Of a stretch of 64,000 nucleotides of DNA, positions 47,553 through 56,138 are shown piece after piece. The notes under the pieces are model-generated. The model was not told the origin of the DNA. It was given only the letters and a program-made list of their open reading frames with translations, and searched no databases. Location of the stretch: the NCBI GenBank assembly GCA_903875045.1, contig CAIQUS010000059.1:1-64000 (forward strand). Direction: 5' to 3'. A program made the position numbers and the translations under genes. The number at the start of each line of letters is the position of its first letter. Within the stretch, counting starts at the first letter, position 1. This stretch comes from an uncultured Bacteroidales bacterium. GTDB lineage: Bacteria; Bacteroidota; Bacteroidia; Bacteroidales; FEN-979.

Positions 47553-48452
47553 TTACCCATTGCTTAACTTCCTGATTTTTAATATGGAGTAAACTATGTA
47601 TAGTATAAATCCCCAAACGATAATAACTGAAAGTGTGTATGTTAACAGAATCCAAACCGGTGCTTTCCCCCTTGTTGACCACCAGGCCCGGGTCTCGGTG
47701 AGGCCGGGTTTGAGGGTGGGTACACCGATGGCAAAATTTGCCTGTGCCGGGGTGGTCTTCATGGCATTTTTCGGATCATTGACCGTTGCAGAAACGTCAA
47801 CATATCCCTCCTGGTTACCTGGCAGATCAGCTGGAAATTCAAAAAATGCCTTCCCACTGGTATTGGTTGTTTTTATATCACCTACCTGCATTTTCCCAAA
47901 ATAGCGCTTGACAAACAGCATGATCTCCACACTGGCTGCAGGTCCTGTTTTGCCATCTTTTAATTGTTCGGTTGCTGTAACAACGATTTTCTTCATTGGA
48001 TCGCTGTATTCCATTGCAAGTGTGACTGTTCTTCCGGCAAAGGCGGCTTTTGCCACAGGGTTGGGCTGAATATATTTGGGGTTGAAGCTGCGAATGTATG
48101 CGATTAACCACCAACGGTCATCTTCCGCAATGATGTTGCGAAACTCAGGCATGGGTACTTTACCTGCAGTGATCCGGTAAAATAATTCCCCGTCGGTTTG
48201 TATTTGAGCTTTCTCTTTTGCAAGATCGCCCGGAGGCGGGGTAAGTTTTACCCAATTATCCTTTCCCGGCAGTCCATGACAGGACTGGCAGTTTTTCAGG
48301 TAGATTTGTTCTCCCTGTTTCTGCATTTCCGGAGTGAATTTGAAGGGTGCCGTTATAGCTTTCTGATCATCGGGAACAACCCAGGTTTGGGCCGACAGCC
48401 TTGTTCCGAAGGAAAAAATGAATATGATGAATAGTAGTTTTGTGAAACGCAT
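47553..48452 (-). CDS. Membrane-anchored monoheme cytochrome c
   Basis: About 299 residues from MRFTKLLFII, chosen because it gives a normal signal peptide (ending RLSAQ) and follows an AAGGA. One heme site CQSCHG (about residue 54) with a Met candidate in GKVPMPEF. The middle ~130 residues are Ig/bacterial-like beta structure without further heme sites, and a transmembrane helix lies at the C-terminus (ILLTYTLSVIIVWGFILYIV). It probably carries electrons from the NrfD/FeS proteins to the oxidase. Confidence 0.85.
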   Translation of the reverse strand: MRFTKLLFIIFIFSFGTRLSAQTWVVPDDQKAITAPFKFTPEMQKQGEQIYLKNCQSCHGLPGKDNWVKLTPPPGDLAKEKAQIQTDGELFYRITAGKVPMPEFRNIIAEDDRWWLIAYIRSFNPKYIQPNPVAKAAFAGRTVTLAMEYSDPMKKIVVTATEQLKDGKTGPAASVEIMLFVKRYFGKMQVGDIKTTNTSGKAFFEFPADLPGNQEGYVDVSATVNDPKNAMKTTPAQANFAIGVPTLKPGLTETRAWWSTRGKAPVWILLTYTLSVIIVWGFILYIVYSILKIRKLSNG

Positions 48453-48471
48453 AGTTCCTTGATTATGATGG

Positions 48472-49800
48472 TTAATCAAATTTTATATGTTCGATGCCTT
48501 TTTCCCTTGCAGTCTCATGAAGCGGAATTACCGGGAAGAACTTTGAAATCAGGGTGATGATGATGAGAACCAGGATAAACGGGGCTATTGAAATAAGGGT
48601 CTCTATCAGCGTTGGAGAATAATGGACAAAGTTTTGCGGTACATGCTGGATGGGTAGAAACGGATGTTCCTGAGTTGGTACGACAATAAGGTACCTTTTA
48701 ACCCAGGCTGCCATCAGCACAGCTATTGAAATAAGCATGATCGGCAAGGGTTTTCGGAAACGGCGGAACAGCATAAAGAGAATCGGTAAAATCAGCCCGC
48801 CAATCTGGACGATCCAGAACAGGATGGCATCTTTACCCACAAATAGTTCATGGAGGTGCACAGCATCGGCGCGCTTCAGTTTATATCCGGGGACAAGAAA
48901 TTCATTGATGTTGAAATACAGGTAAACCAGTGAAACGGTGGCAAGTACTTTACCCATGTTGTTAAAGTGCATGTCGGTAAGGTAATCCTGCAGCTTGTAA
49001 TTTTTCCGAAAGAAAAACATCGCGATGATCACCGCGGCGGAACCGGCAACAAAAGCGCCGGAAACAAAATAAGGGCCAAAAATGGTGCTGTCCCATCCGG
49101 CACGGGAGGTAACGGCAAACAACCAGGATGTGACGGTATGGATCGACAACGCAGCAGGAATCAGCAGGATCAGCAGGATGCGTATGGCACGGTTGATGAT
49201 TTTATTTTGTTCGGGATGATCAGTGAAATTAAGGGATAAAACCTTGTAAACTGGTTTGAGCCAGGATGGCAATGTGGAAACTTTGCGGTGGATGATGGCC
49301 ATATCGGCAATCAGCGGGAGAAACAACAACAGCAGGCTCAGTACAAAATAGGTTGTGATGACCGTAACGTCCCAGAGGATGGGTGATTGCGGGCGGCCAT
49401 AAAGAAAGACGTAAGCAAGCCGTTCAGGGCGCCCCATGTCGGATACGATGACTAATCCGGCTACGGCAGCAAAAGCAACGGCAATTGTTTCGGCGATCCG
49501 GGTTATCGGGGTAAGCCATTTCATTCCGATCAAACCAAGCACTGCGCTGATGAGCATCCCGATCAGGCTGGCTGCCACAAAGAATACAAAGTTTGCAAGG
49601 TACATTCCCCAGGTTACGTAGTCGCGGATGCCTGCCACGCCAAGTCCTTTGCTCAACTGAAGGGAATAGGCATAAAGGCAGATCAACAGAGATATGGTAA
49701 GAAAGCCCATCCAGATCAGGAAGCCTTTGTTGATCCTGATATGATGTGTCAGATCGCTGGTGATTTTATCGAAGGTCAATTTGTTGTCATCCATGGTCAT
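48472..49800 (-). CDS. NrfD/PsrC-family quinol-interacting membrane subunit
   Basis: 442 residues from MTMDDNKL, whose ATG shares one base with the TGA of the upstream gene (TGATG). It has about ten transmembrane helices and conserved elements of NrfD/PsrC (VTWGMYLANFVFF, DMGRPERLAYVFL, PQSPILWDVTV). Family members exchange electrons with the quinone pool in partnership with an FeS protein, encoded just upstream here. No molybdopterin subunit is encoded nearby. Confidence 0.9.
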   Translation of the reverse strand: MTMDDNKLTFDKITSDLTHHIRINKGFLIWMGFLTISLLICLYAYSLQLSKGLGVAGIRDYVTWGMYLANFVFFVAASLIGMLISAVLGLIGMKWLTPITRIAETIAVAFAAVAGLVIVSDMGRPERLAYVFLYGRPQSPILWDVTVITTYFVLSLLLLFLPLIADMAIIHRKVSTLPSWLKPVYKVLSLNFTDHPEQNKIINRAIRILLILLIPAALSIHTVTSWLFAVTSRAGWDSTIFGPYFVSGAFVAGSAAVIIAMFFFRKNYKLQDYLTDMHFNNMGKVLATVSLVYLYFNINEFLVPGYKLKRADAVHLHELFVGKDAILFWIVQIGGLILPILFMLFRRFRKPLPIMLISIAVLMAAWVKRYLIVVPTQEHPFLPIQHVPQNFVHYSPTLIETLISIAPFILVLIIITLISKFFPVIPLHETAREKGIEHIKFD

Positions 49801-50771
49801 CAAACTTTTTCAGGTGTTGCATCGGTGGCTTCTTCAAAAGGGAACAGGCGGTTTTTGGGAGGAAGGTAATACACCCTTGGCTTGGTCCCCAGTTCGGGCA
49901 TCAGCTGGTAGCCGCCATTGTCGCGGAGGAGTTTGCTCAGCCGCACGGTTTCTTTGGTTGTCCCGTTGGTCACGGCATCTTCGTTTTCATCGCCGAAATA
50001 ATAAACGCCATTGGGACAGGCTTCAACGCAATAGGGTAATTTACCTTCCCGCAACCTGTCGGCGCTGAAAAGGCATTTTGAAATGGTACCCACCTTTTGG
50101 GGAACATTCAGTTCAACATTATAATCCTGACCCTGGTAATTGGCAGCATCTTTGGGCTCTATCCAGTTGAATATGCGTGCTGAATACGGGCAGGCGGCCA
50201 TACAAAAGCGGCAGCCAATGCAACGTTCGTTGTCGATCAATACAACACCATCCGGACGCTTATAGGTTGCATCCACCGGGCAAACTGCCACACAGGGGGG
50301 ATTGTCGCAATGCTGGCAGTTTTTGGGCATGTTGTAAGGTGCCGTTGCAGGTGTGTCCTGCATCTGCAGGGTATTCATGTGATACTGTTCAGGACGCAAC
50401 TGGTGTGCATCCTGGCAAACATTGATACACTTACGGGCATTGCGGCATTTTGAAAGGTCGGTTACCATCACCCAGCGGCGGCCAGGGATTCCTTCACGGC
50501 CCTCCACTTCATGCAGTGCAACACCGGTTTTTTCCAGCGCCTTGATCTCAAGTGAATCAACCTGCACCAGTTTGCCATCTTGTGTGAGCAATACTTTTTG
50601 GTCGCCCGAAACATCCTTTTTAGCCTCAAAAATATGGCCCGAATAAAGCGCTGCAGCACCTGTGGCTACACCAACACCGGCTAAACCAAGATTCTTCAGG
50701 AAGTCGCGGCGCGAGGAATTTTTTTGCGTTTCAGATTCATTCGGGGCATGAGGAGTATTCTTATCTTCCAT
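49800..50771 (-). CDS. Tat-exported four-cluster FeS protein (DmsB/PsrB/NrfC-like)
   Basis: 323 residues with a Tat signal SSRRDFLKNLGLAGVGVA. Four Cys motifs: C109-A112-C115-C119, C152-C155-C160-C164, C184-C187-C190-C194, and C233-S236-C248-C252. Motifs 1 and 4 each lack their second Cys (Ala112, Ser236), so those two clusters probably have three Cys ligands. It should pass electrons between NrfD and the cytochrome. First gene of the operon; a perfect TACATTTG lies ~30 bp upstream. Confidence 0.9.
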   Translation of the reverse strand: MEDKNTPHAPNESETQKNSSRRDFLKNLGLAGVGVATGAAALYSGHIFEAKKDVSGDQKVLLTQDGKLVQVDSLEIKALEKTGVALHEVEGREGIPGRRWVMVTDLSKCRNARKCINVCQDAHQLRPEQYHMNTLQMQDTPATAPYNMPKNCQHCDNPPCVAVCPVDATYKRPDGVVLIDNERCIGCRFCMAACPYSARIFNWIEPKDAANYQGQDYNVELNVPQKVGTISKCLFSADRLREGKLPYCVEACPNGVYYFGDENEDAVTNGTTKETVRLSKLLRDNGGYQLMPELGTKPRVYYLPPKNRLFPFEEATDATPEKV

Positions 50772-50800
50772 AATTCGCTACTTGTCGGAATTTATATGCA

Positions 50801-50808
50801 CAAATGTA
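50801..50808 (-). promoter_or_regulatory. Candidate -7 promoter element of the respiratory operon
   Basis: TACATTTG on the minus strand (50808-50801) fits TAnnTTTG exactly, ~30 bp before the FeS gene start. A well-spaced -33 TTTG was not found; the nearest TTTG is too close. Confidence 0.4.
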
Positions 50809-50863
50809 AATAAATATTCAAACCTTTGATTGGGTAAATGTAATTTTGAGCCGATCTAAATTA

Positions 50864-51065
50864 ATTACGATTTACGATTTACGATTTACGATTTACGAAT
50901 TCCTCCGTCCATCCGCTCACCAGTTTACTTGTTTACCAGTTTACTTGTTTACCCGTTCACCCGTTCACTTGTTTACCCGTTCACCCATTTACCTGCCCAC
51001 TCGCCCACTTGCCCACTTGCCCACCTGCCCACTTGCCCACTTGCCCACCTGCCCACTCGTCCACC
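50864..51065. repeat. Composite array upstream of the respiratory operon: TTTACGA heptamers plus ~18 octamers
   Basis: Five heptamers (50864-50898), then about 150 bp of octamers (50916-51065): first half mainly TTTACTTG/TTTACCAG/TTCACCCG, second half CCCACTTG/CCCACCTG. The array abuts the TAG stop of the DUF5686 gene (51066-51068). It is the longest array in the window. Confidence 0.93.
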
Positions 51066-53585
51066 CTAAAAAGGAAATATCATCGAAACCTTATACGCAA
51101 AATTATCCCCAACCTTGTCGAAAGAGTATGGCCCCCAGCGATAAAAAGCGCCGATTCCAATGGTGTAAACCTGAAGGTTGATGAGGTTGTTGATGAGCAA
51201 CCCTGATTCGTAGTACCCAAGGTCCATCACTTTTGGGTAAATGGTGTTGTATGCGTATTTCTCCTGGTGATCGAGCCAGCCGAAGCCAATGTTCTGTGAC
51301 AACGCAAATTCGGGATGAAACCAGCTTTTGCCTTTAAAAAGCAGGTACCCAAAGTCGTGGTAGAAATACAGGGAGGCATATTTACTTGAGAGAAATTCAT
51401 TGCTCCGCATGGTACCGAAACTGTTTGGGGCAAATAACGTGAATAGCCGGTAACTGGCAGGTGCGTAATAGAGGTTGCATACAGGGATTGGCTGGTCAAC
51501 ATACCCGCCGTTGAACTGAACAGTGAGTTTTCCCAGGTATTTAATATTGAAGGTTTTTCTTATTTTCAGGTCGAAACGATTATAATCAAATTCTCCGCCC
51601 AGGAAATTTTTAATCCCCCGTGTATACTCAAACCAAACAACCGGATATTTTGTGCCCAGGGAAATTTTATTGTTGATGGTCTGGATAAACTTCTCTCCAT
51701 AAGCCCATTTGAAACCTGCTGTAAGGGTCGTAAACCGAAACTGATCCTGAAGCATGACCGCAGAACCTTCAGTTGTAGCGAGGTCATACGTAGTTGTTTT
51801 TTTGAAATTATTGGACAAGCCGACGTTGAAAAGTACGTATTTCAATGCCCTGAATCCCATGGAAAAATTAAAACTCTGGGTGCGATCGAGTTTTTTGATC
51901 ATCAATTGCCGGAAGTTGCCGGAGAGAATAGATTCATAATCTGCGGGATAACTCAATCCCCCTGATTCCACCAGATCATAAAATCCTGAGGCGGTCATTG
52001 TTATATCATGACGCCGGCTTAATAAGAAACTTACATCCCCACCATATTTTGATGTGGATACCCCGAAGGCGTATTGATAAAACCCGCCGATTTTAAACCA
52101 GTCCGACAGCCGGTCGTTTGTATGAATACCTGCACCAAGTACCAGACCTTCGTAGGTGTTGTAATTGATAAAGCGGTTGATATCAATATCGATGGGGCCC
52201 CAGGGGATTCGTCCGGTTAGCAGCGTTTGAAGGGTTTTGGCCATTTTATCAAAATTATTGGCCTTCCCAACGCTGTCGAGTACCTTATAGGTTTGACGGT
52301 CTTTTCGGCTCAGACTGTCAACCCGGTACTGGTTCCAGAAGGGTTCGCTGCGGGTGGTGGCGTCTTTATCGACCTCCACATCAAGATGATTGAATTCACG
52401 CCGCACAAGGTCGGGGTTTAGTACGATGTCGCGGATATAACTCCGGCCACTGCCCACCGGCTTGAATTTTCCGATGCGCATATTGTTGAAAGCCACATCG
52501 GTATTCAATTGCACAGGGAACCATTGCACACCGTCAATCAGTTCATACAATTGGTGGATCCTGATCATCATGCCTCCGGTGTTCGGATAGGGTTCGGCAG
52601 TAACATTCTGAATAGCCCAGTTGTGGGTGTTAATGGCAATAATACCCTTTAATCCATCGAAATTGGTTCCTTTCCTGGGCCTGAATGATACTATATATAT
52701 TGTATCCTTGCCCATATAGGTAGTATCCTCGATTTTAAAGAAATATTTGCTGAAGCTCCCGCTCCCGATCGGGTTCACATAATCTTTCATCATGATCGAG
52801 ATGATGGGTTTGTAAAATGAAAATGACTGAATCTGGGTGGCAAGGAACACCAATATGGGATCTTTAAATCCAGACATCTTGGTAGCAATCACTTTGTTGT
52901 AGCTTTTGTCAGGCGCCATGAATTTACGCTTGGTTACATTTTCCATCAGAAACAAATACTGGTTGCTGATCAGCTTTTCAATCAACCGGGTGGCAGAATC
53001 CTTCATGGAGGAATCCATTTTCACCGAATCGGGATTCATGGTAAATCCGATACCAATTCCATTGATGTTCTGCATCATTGAAGTATCAACAAGAGCAGCG
53101 AAGTCACCTTTGAGGGTGGTGTCGTTGTCGGCTGTAAATACAGTTTTATCATAAGCCGTGTATGAAAAGGTGCTTACTTTTTCCGGGTCGTTGATGTCGC
53201 GGTGATCAATCACATTGCGGATGATCCTATGGGCAGGGTTGATTCCCGGAAGTATCTCAACTTCCTGCAAATCAATGTCCTTCTGATTCATCTGGATGAT
53301 GAGTCCCTTGGTGTGACTTCCCGGCGTAACTGTTATAGGTTCATAACCCACGTATGTAAGCCTGAGGGTTTGTACCGGCTGTGCCGACCGTAGGTTGAAT
53401 TTACCGTCAATGTCGGTGGTCCCCCCCCTGCTGTTGCTGTTGTTGATCACAATATTCACAAATGCAAGTGATTCCCGGGTTTTTGAATCGATCACTCTGC
53501 CTGTTACGAAAAAAGAATCCTGTGAATAGCAAGGTAAATAGGTCATCAACAGAATCAAGAGGAGAGGAAAAAGACGGTGGGTCAT
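51066..53585 (-). CDS. DUF5686/carboxypeptidase-regulatory-like outer-membrane protein
   Basis: 839 residues: signal peptide (about residues 1-22, ending LPCYSQ), a carboxypeptidase regulatory-like domain (FVTGRVIDSKTRESLAF, GGTTDIDGKFNL, RLTYVGYEP), then a long DUF5686 part that ends in aromatic strands (FAYKVSMIFPF), consistent with an outer-membrane beta-barrel. Common in Bacteroidota, function unknown. It precedes the respiratory operon on the same strand but is separated by a 294-bp array region. Confidence 0.85.
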   Translation of the reverse strand: MTHRLFPLLLILLMTYLPCYSQDSFFVTGRVIDSKTRESLAFVNIVINNSNSRGGTTDIDGKFNLRSAQPVQTLRLTYVGYEPITVTPGSHTKGLIIQMNQKDIDLQEVEILPGINPAHRIIRNVIDHRDINDPEKVSTFSYTAYDKTVFTADNDTTLKGDFAALVDTSMMQNINGIGIGFTMNPDSVKMDSSMKDSATRLIEKLISNQYLFLMENVTKRKFMAPDKSYNKVIATKMSGFKDPILVFLATQIQSFSFYKPIISIMMKDYVNPIGSGSFSKYFFKIEDTTYMGKDTIYIVSFRPRKGTNFDGLKGIIAINTHNWAIQNVTAEPYPNTGGMMIRIHQLYELIDGVQWFPVQLNTDVAFNNMRIGKFKPVGSGRSYIRDIVLNPDLVRREFNHLDVEVDKDATTRSEPFWNQYRVDSLSRKDRQTYKVLDSVGKANNFDKMAKTLQTLLTGRIPWGPIDIDINRFINYNTYEGLVLGAGIHTNDRLSDWFKIGGFYQYAFGVSTSKYGGDVSFLLSRRHDITMTASGFYDLVESGGLSYPADYESILSGNFRQLMIKKLDRTQSFNFSMGFRALKYVLFNVGLSNNFKKTTTYDLATTEGSAVMLQDQFRFTTLTAGFKWAYGEKFIQTINNKISLGTKYPVVWFEYTRGIKNFLGGEFDYNRFDLKIRKTFNIKYLGKLTVQFNGGYVDQPIPVCNLYYAPASYRLFTLFAPNSFGTMRSNEFLSSKYASLYFYHDFGYLLFKGKSWFHPEFALSQNIGFGWLDHQEKYAYNTIYPKVMDLGYYESGLLINNLINLQVYTIGIGAFYRWGPYSFDKVGDNFAYKVSMIFPF

Positions 53586-53793
53586 TAAGGGAAGATTTTT
53601 TTCAAAGGTAAGAATTTAAAATATTCGTAACTTTCCAAAAAATTACCCCATCCTTCCAACCTGTTTCCCGAAAAGGGAACAAGGTGTTTGTTCCTCTCTT
53701 TTTGGAAAGGGATTTTGAAGGGGGCCATGTTCGTGAAAGGACAGAGCATGTAGTCAGTAAAGTGTAATTCACTGTTAACAACTATGATCAATT

Positions 53794-54960
53794 ATGACAG
53801 GACTGAAAAATGAAAAGTCGTTCCCGTTAATCGCTAAAACCATTTCAGGTCTTGAAGAGGTATTGTCGCATGAGTTGGAATCCCTGGGTGCAGGAGATGT
53901 CATGAAACTCAACCGTGCTGTTTCATTTTCGGGCAATACTGAAATGATGTACAAGGTAAATTATGCCTGCCGGACTGCACTGAGAATCCTCAAGCCGCTG
54001 TTTCATTTTGAAATCCTGGAGCAAAAGGACCTGTACGAAAAAATATATGAATTTCCATGGGAGGATTATATTGATACAGATCATTCCATTGCCATTGATG
54101 CGGTGATTTCGTACACGGTTTTCACCAATTCACAGTTTGTGGCACAGCGGTCGAAAGATGCCGTTGTTGACAGGTTTCGCGACAAATTGGGCAAACGGCC
54201 TTCGGTAGATCTGGAGAATCCTGATCTCAAGATAAATGTACACCTTTTCAAGGATTCCTGTACGGTAGCCCTCGATTCATCGGGGCAATCGCTGCACCGG
54301 CGCGGATACCGGAAAAGTACCGGCCCGGCACCGATCAATGAAGTGCTTGCTGCAGGATTGGTGAAACTGTCGGAATGGGATACCACGACACCGTTGTTTG
54401 ACCCGATGTGCGGAGCAGGAACGATTCTGATCGAGGCAGCCATGGTGGCGAAAAATATGCCTGCGGGTTATTTTCGTGAAGATTGGGGGTTTATGAAATG
54501 GAAAGATTTTGATGAAACGCTGTTCGGTAAAGTAAAAGCTGATTGCATCGCGCTTATCTCCGAAACGCATTTGAAAATGCATGGAGCCGACAGATCAGAC
54601 CGGGCCATTGATTCTGCACGCGAGAATTTGAAGTTTACCAGCCTTTACGAGGATATTACGCTGGAAGTTAAAACTTTTGAAGATTCACACCCGCCATTCG
54701 AAAAAGGGTTTATTATTTCTAATCCTCCTTATGATGAACGGCTGAAAATCGAAGATTCCCTGGTGTTTTATAAAATGATCGGTGATACGCTGAAAAGAAA
54801 ATATGCCGGTTATACAGCCTGGCTGATTTCATCGGACCTTGAATCGATCAAGTTTATCGGATTAAGGCCTTCTCGCAGAATACCCGTTTTCAACGGTCCG
54901 CTGGAGTGCAGGTTTGTGAAGTTCGATCTTTTTGCAGGAAAGAAAGGGTTTCAGGCATAA
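53794..54960 (+). CDS. THUMP-domain class I SAM methyltransferase (RlmL-type)
   Basis: 388 residues. The N-terminal THUMP domain precedes the methyltransferase domain with FDPMCGAGTILIEAA (motif I) and ISNPPYDERL (NPPY motif, typical of base N-methylation). It resembles RlmL/RlmK-type enzymes that make m2G in 23S rRNA. Start at MTGLKNEKS is supported by the position of the THUMP domain. The 177 bp to pfkA hold a composite array. Confidence 0.88.
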   Translation: MTGLKNEKSFPLIAKTISGLEEVLSHELESLGAGDVMKLNRAVSFSGNTEMMYKVNYACRTALRILKPLFHFEILEQKDLYEKIYEFPWEDYIDTDHSIAIDAVISYTVFTNSQFVAQRSKDAVVDRFRDKLGKRPSVDLENPDLKINVHLFKDSCTVALDSSGQSLHRRGYRKSTGPAPINEVLAAGLVKLSEWDTTTPLFDPMCGAGTILIEAAMVAKNMPAGYFREDWGFMKWKDFDETLFGKVKADCIALISETHLKMHGADRSDRAIDSARENLKFTSLYEDITLEVKTFEDSHPPFEKGFIISNPPYDERLKIEDSLVFYKMIGDTLKRKYAGYTAWLISSDLESIKFIGLRPSRRIPVFNGPLECRFVKFDLFAGKKGFQA

Positions 54961-54998
54961 CAAGAGGTGCAAACCTTCAAAATTTGTATTTTTGTCGG

Positions 54999-55118
54999 GT
55001 GAAATGGTAAAATGGTAAAATGGTGAAATGGTGAAATGGTAAAATGGTGAAATGGCTACAAGCGATCCACCTGCCCACTTGTCCACCTGCCCACTTGCCC
55101 ACTTGCCCACCTGCCCAC
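54999..55118. repeat. Composite array upstream of pfkA: GTGAAATG octamers then TTGCCCAC octamers
   Basis: Seven GTGAAATG/GTAAAATG units (54999-55054) followed by seven CTGCCCAC/TTGCCCAC units (55063-55118), 20 bp before pfkA. It joins two octamer families in one leader. The first part contains ATG and TGA and could create short upstream frames (M-V-K-W-stop). Confidence 0.92.
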
Positions 55119-55137
55119 CAATTAAAACTAACAAACT

Positions 55138-56118
55138 ATGGCTCAAATTACAAGAATCGGAGTGATGACCTCCGGAGGCGACTCCCCGGGGATGAATGCC
55201 GCCGTACGGGCGGTGGTACGAACGGCAATTTTCAGCGGGGTGGATGTATTTGGCATTTACCGTGGCTATGAAGGAATGATCGACAACCAGATCGAACAGT
55301 TGTACAGCAACTCAGTTTCGAACATAATCCAGCGGGGGGGGACCATTCTGAAAACAGCACGAAGCAAGCGGTTTTTGGAGTATAACGGACGGCTTCAGGC
55401 ATACAACAATCTCAGGGAACACAACATCGATGCACTCGTGACAATTGGCGGGAACGGCACATTTACCGGTGCATCCATTTTTGATAGGGAGTTTGATTTT
55501 CCAATCATCGGGTTACCCGGTACCATCGACAACGACCTTTATGGAACCGATGCCACGATCGGATATGACACGGCCGTTAATACCGTTGTGGAAGCGGCCG
55601 ATAAGATCCGTGATACGGCTAATTCACACGAAAGGCTCTTTTTTATCGAGGTGATGGGCCGTGATGCAGGATTCATTGCGCTGCGAAGCGGTATTGCCTG
55701 CGGGGCCGAGTTTATCCTTGTTCCGGAAACCACTACTTACATCGACAATTTTGCACGCCTGCTCAAGCATGACTGGCGCAGAAGCAAAACATCGGGCATT
55801 GTTATCGTGGCTGAGGGTGATGACATGGGTGGTGCATACGAAGTTGCAAAAAAAGTAAAGGAAAAACTTCCTGAGATGGACGCCCGGGTGACCATCCTGG
55901 GCCATATACAGCGTGGAGGTGCACCAAGTGCCTACGACCGGGTGCTGGCAAGTACGCTTGGATATGTCGCAGTGCAGGGACTCCTGGCCGGACATCGTGG
56001 CGAGATGGCCGGGATTGTTAACAAGGAGGTGGTGTATACGCCGTTTGAAAAAGCCATCAAACACCATAAGGATATTAACAAGGAGATGCTCGAAATGTCG
56101 CGGATCCTTGCCCTGTAA
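55138..56118 (+). CDS. pfkA: 6-phosphofructokinase
   Basis: 326 residues, ATP-dependent PFK fold. GVMTSGGDSPGMNAAVRA is the phosphate-binding loop; PGTIDNDLYGTDATIGYDTA and GRDAGFIA are typical. The MgATP-loop motif reads GGNG (GGNGTFTGA) where E. coli PfkA has GGDG; from memory this occurs in other Bacteroidota PFKs too. It catalyses fructose-6-phosphate to fructose-1,6-bisphosphate, the committed step of glycolysis. Followed 20 bp later by priA. Confidence 0.93.
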   Translation: MAQITRIGVMTSGGDSPGMNAAVRAVVRTAIFSGVDVFGIYRGYEGMIDNQIEQLYSNSVSNIIQRGGTILKTARSKRFLEYNGRLQAYNNLREHNIDALVTIGGNGTFTGASIFDREFDFPIIGLPGTIDNDLYGTDATIGYDTAVNTVVEAADKIRDTANSHERLFFIEVMGRDAGFIALRSGIACGAEFILVPETTTYIDNFARLLKHDWRRSKTSGIVIVAEGDDMGGAYEVAKKVKEKLPEMDARVTILGHIQRGGAPSAYDRVLASTLGYVAVQGLLAGHRGEMAGIVNKEVVYTPFEKAIKHHKDINKEMLEMSRILAL

Positions 56119-56138
56119 AGCGTTAAAGTTTCTGCTGA

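Noticed and set aside
43420-51065. Tandem arrays as CRISPR
   Set aside because: Units are 7-8 bp and contiguous without spacers; no cas genes are in the window.
54862-55146. Minus-strand frame ending in SPFYHFTISPFYHFTISP-type repeats
   Set aside because: Array-derived and antisense to the methyltransferase end; not a gene, although it shows how the octamer encodes signal-like peptides.
55138-56118. PPi-dependent phosphofructokinase
   Set aside because: The loop is GGNG, not the GGDDS of PPi enzymes, and the length fits ATP-PFK.
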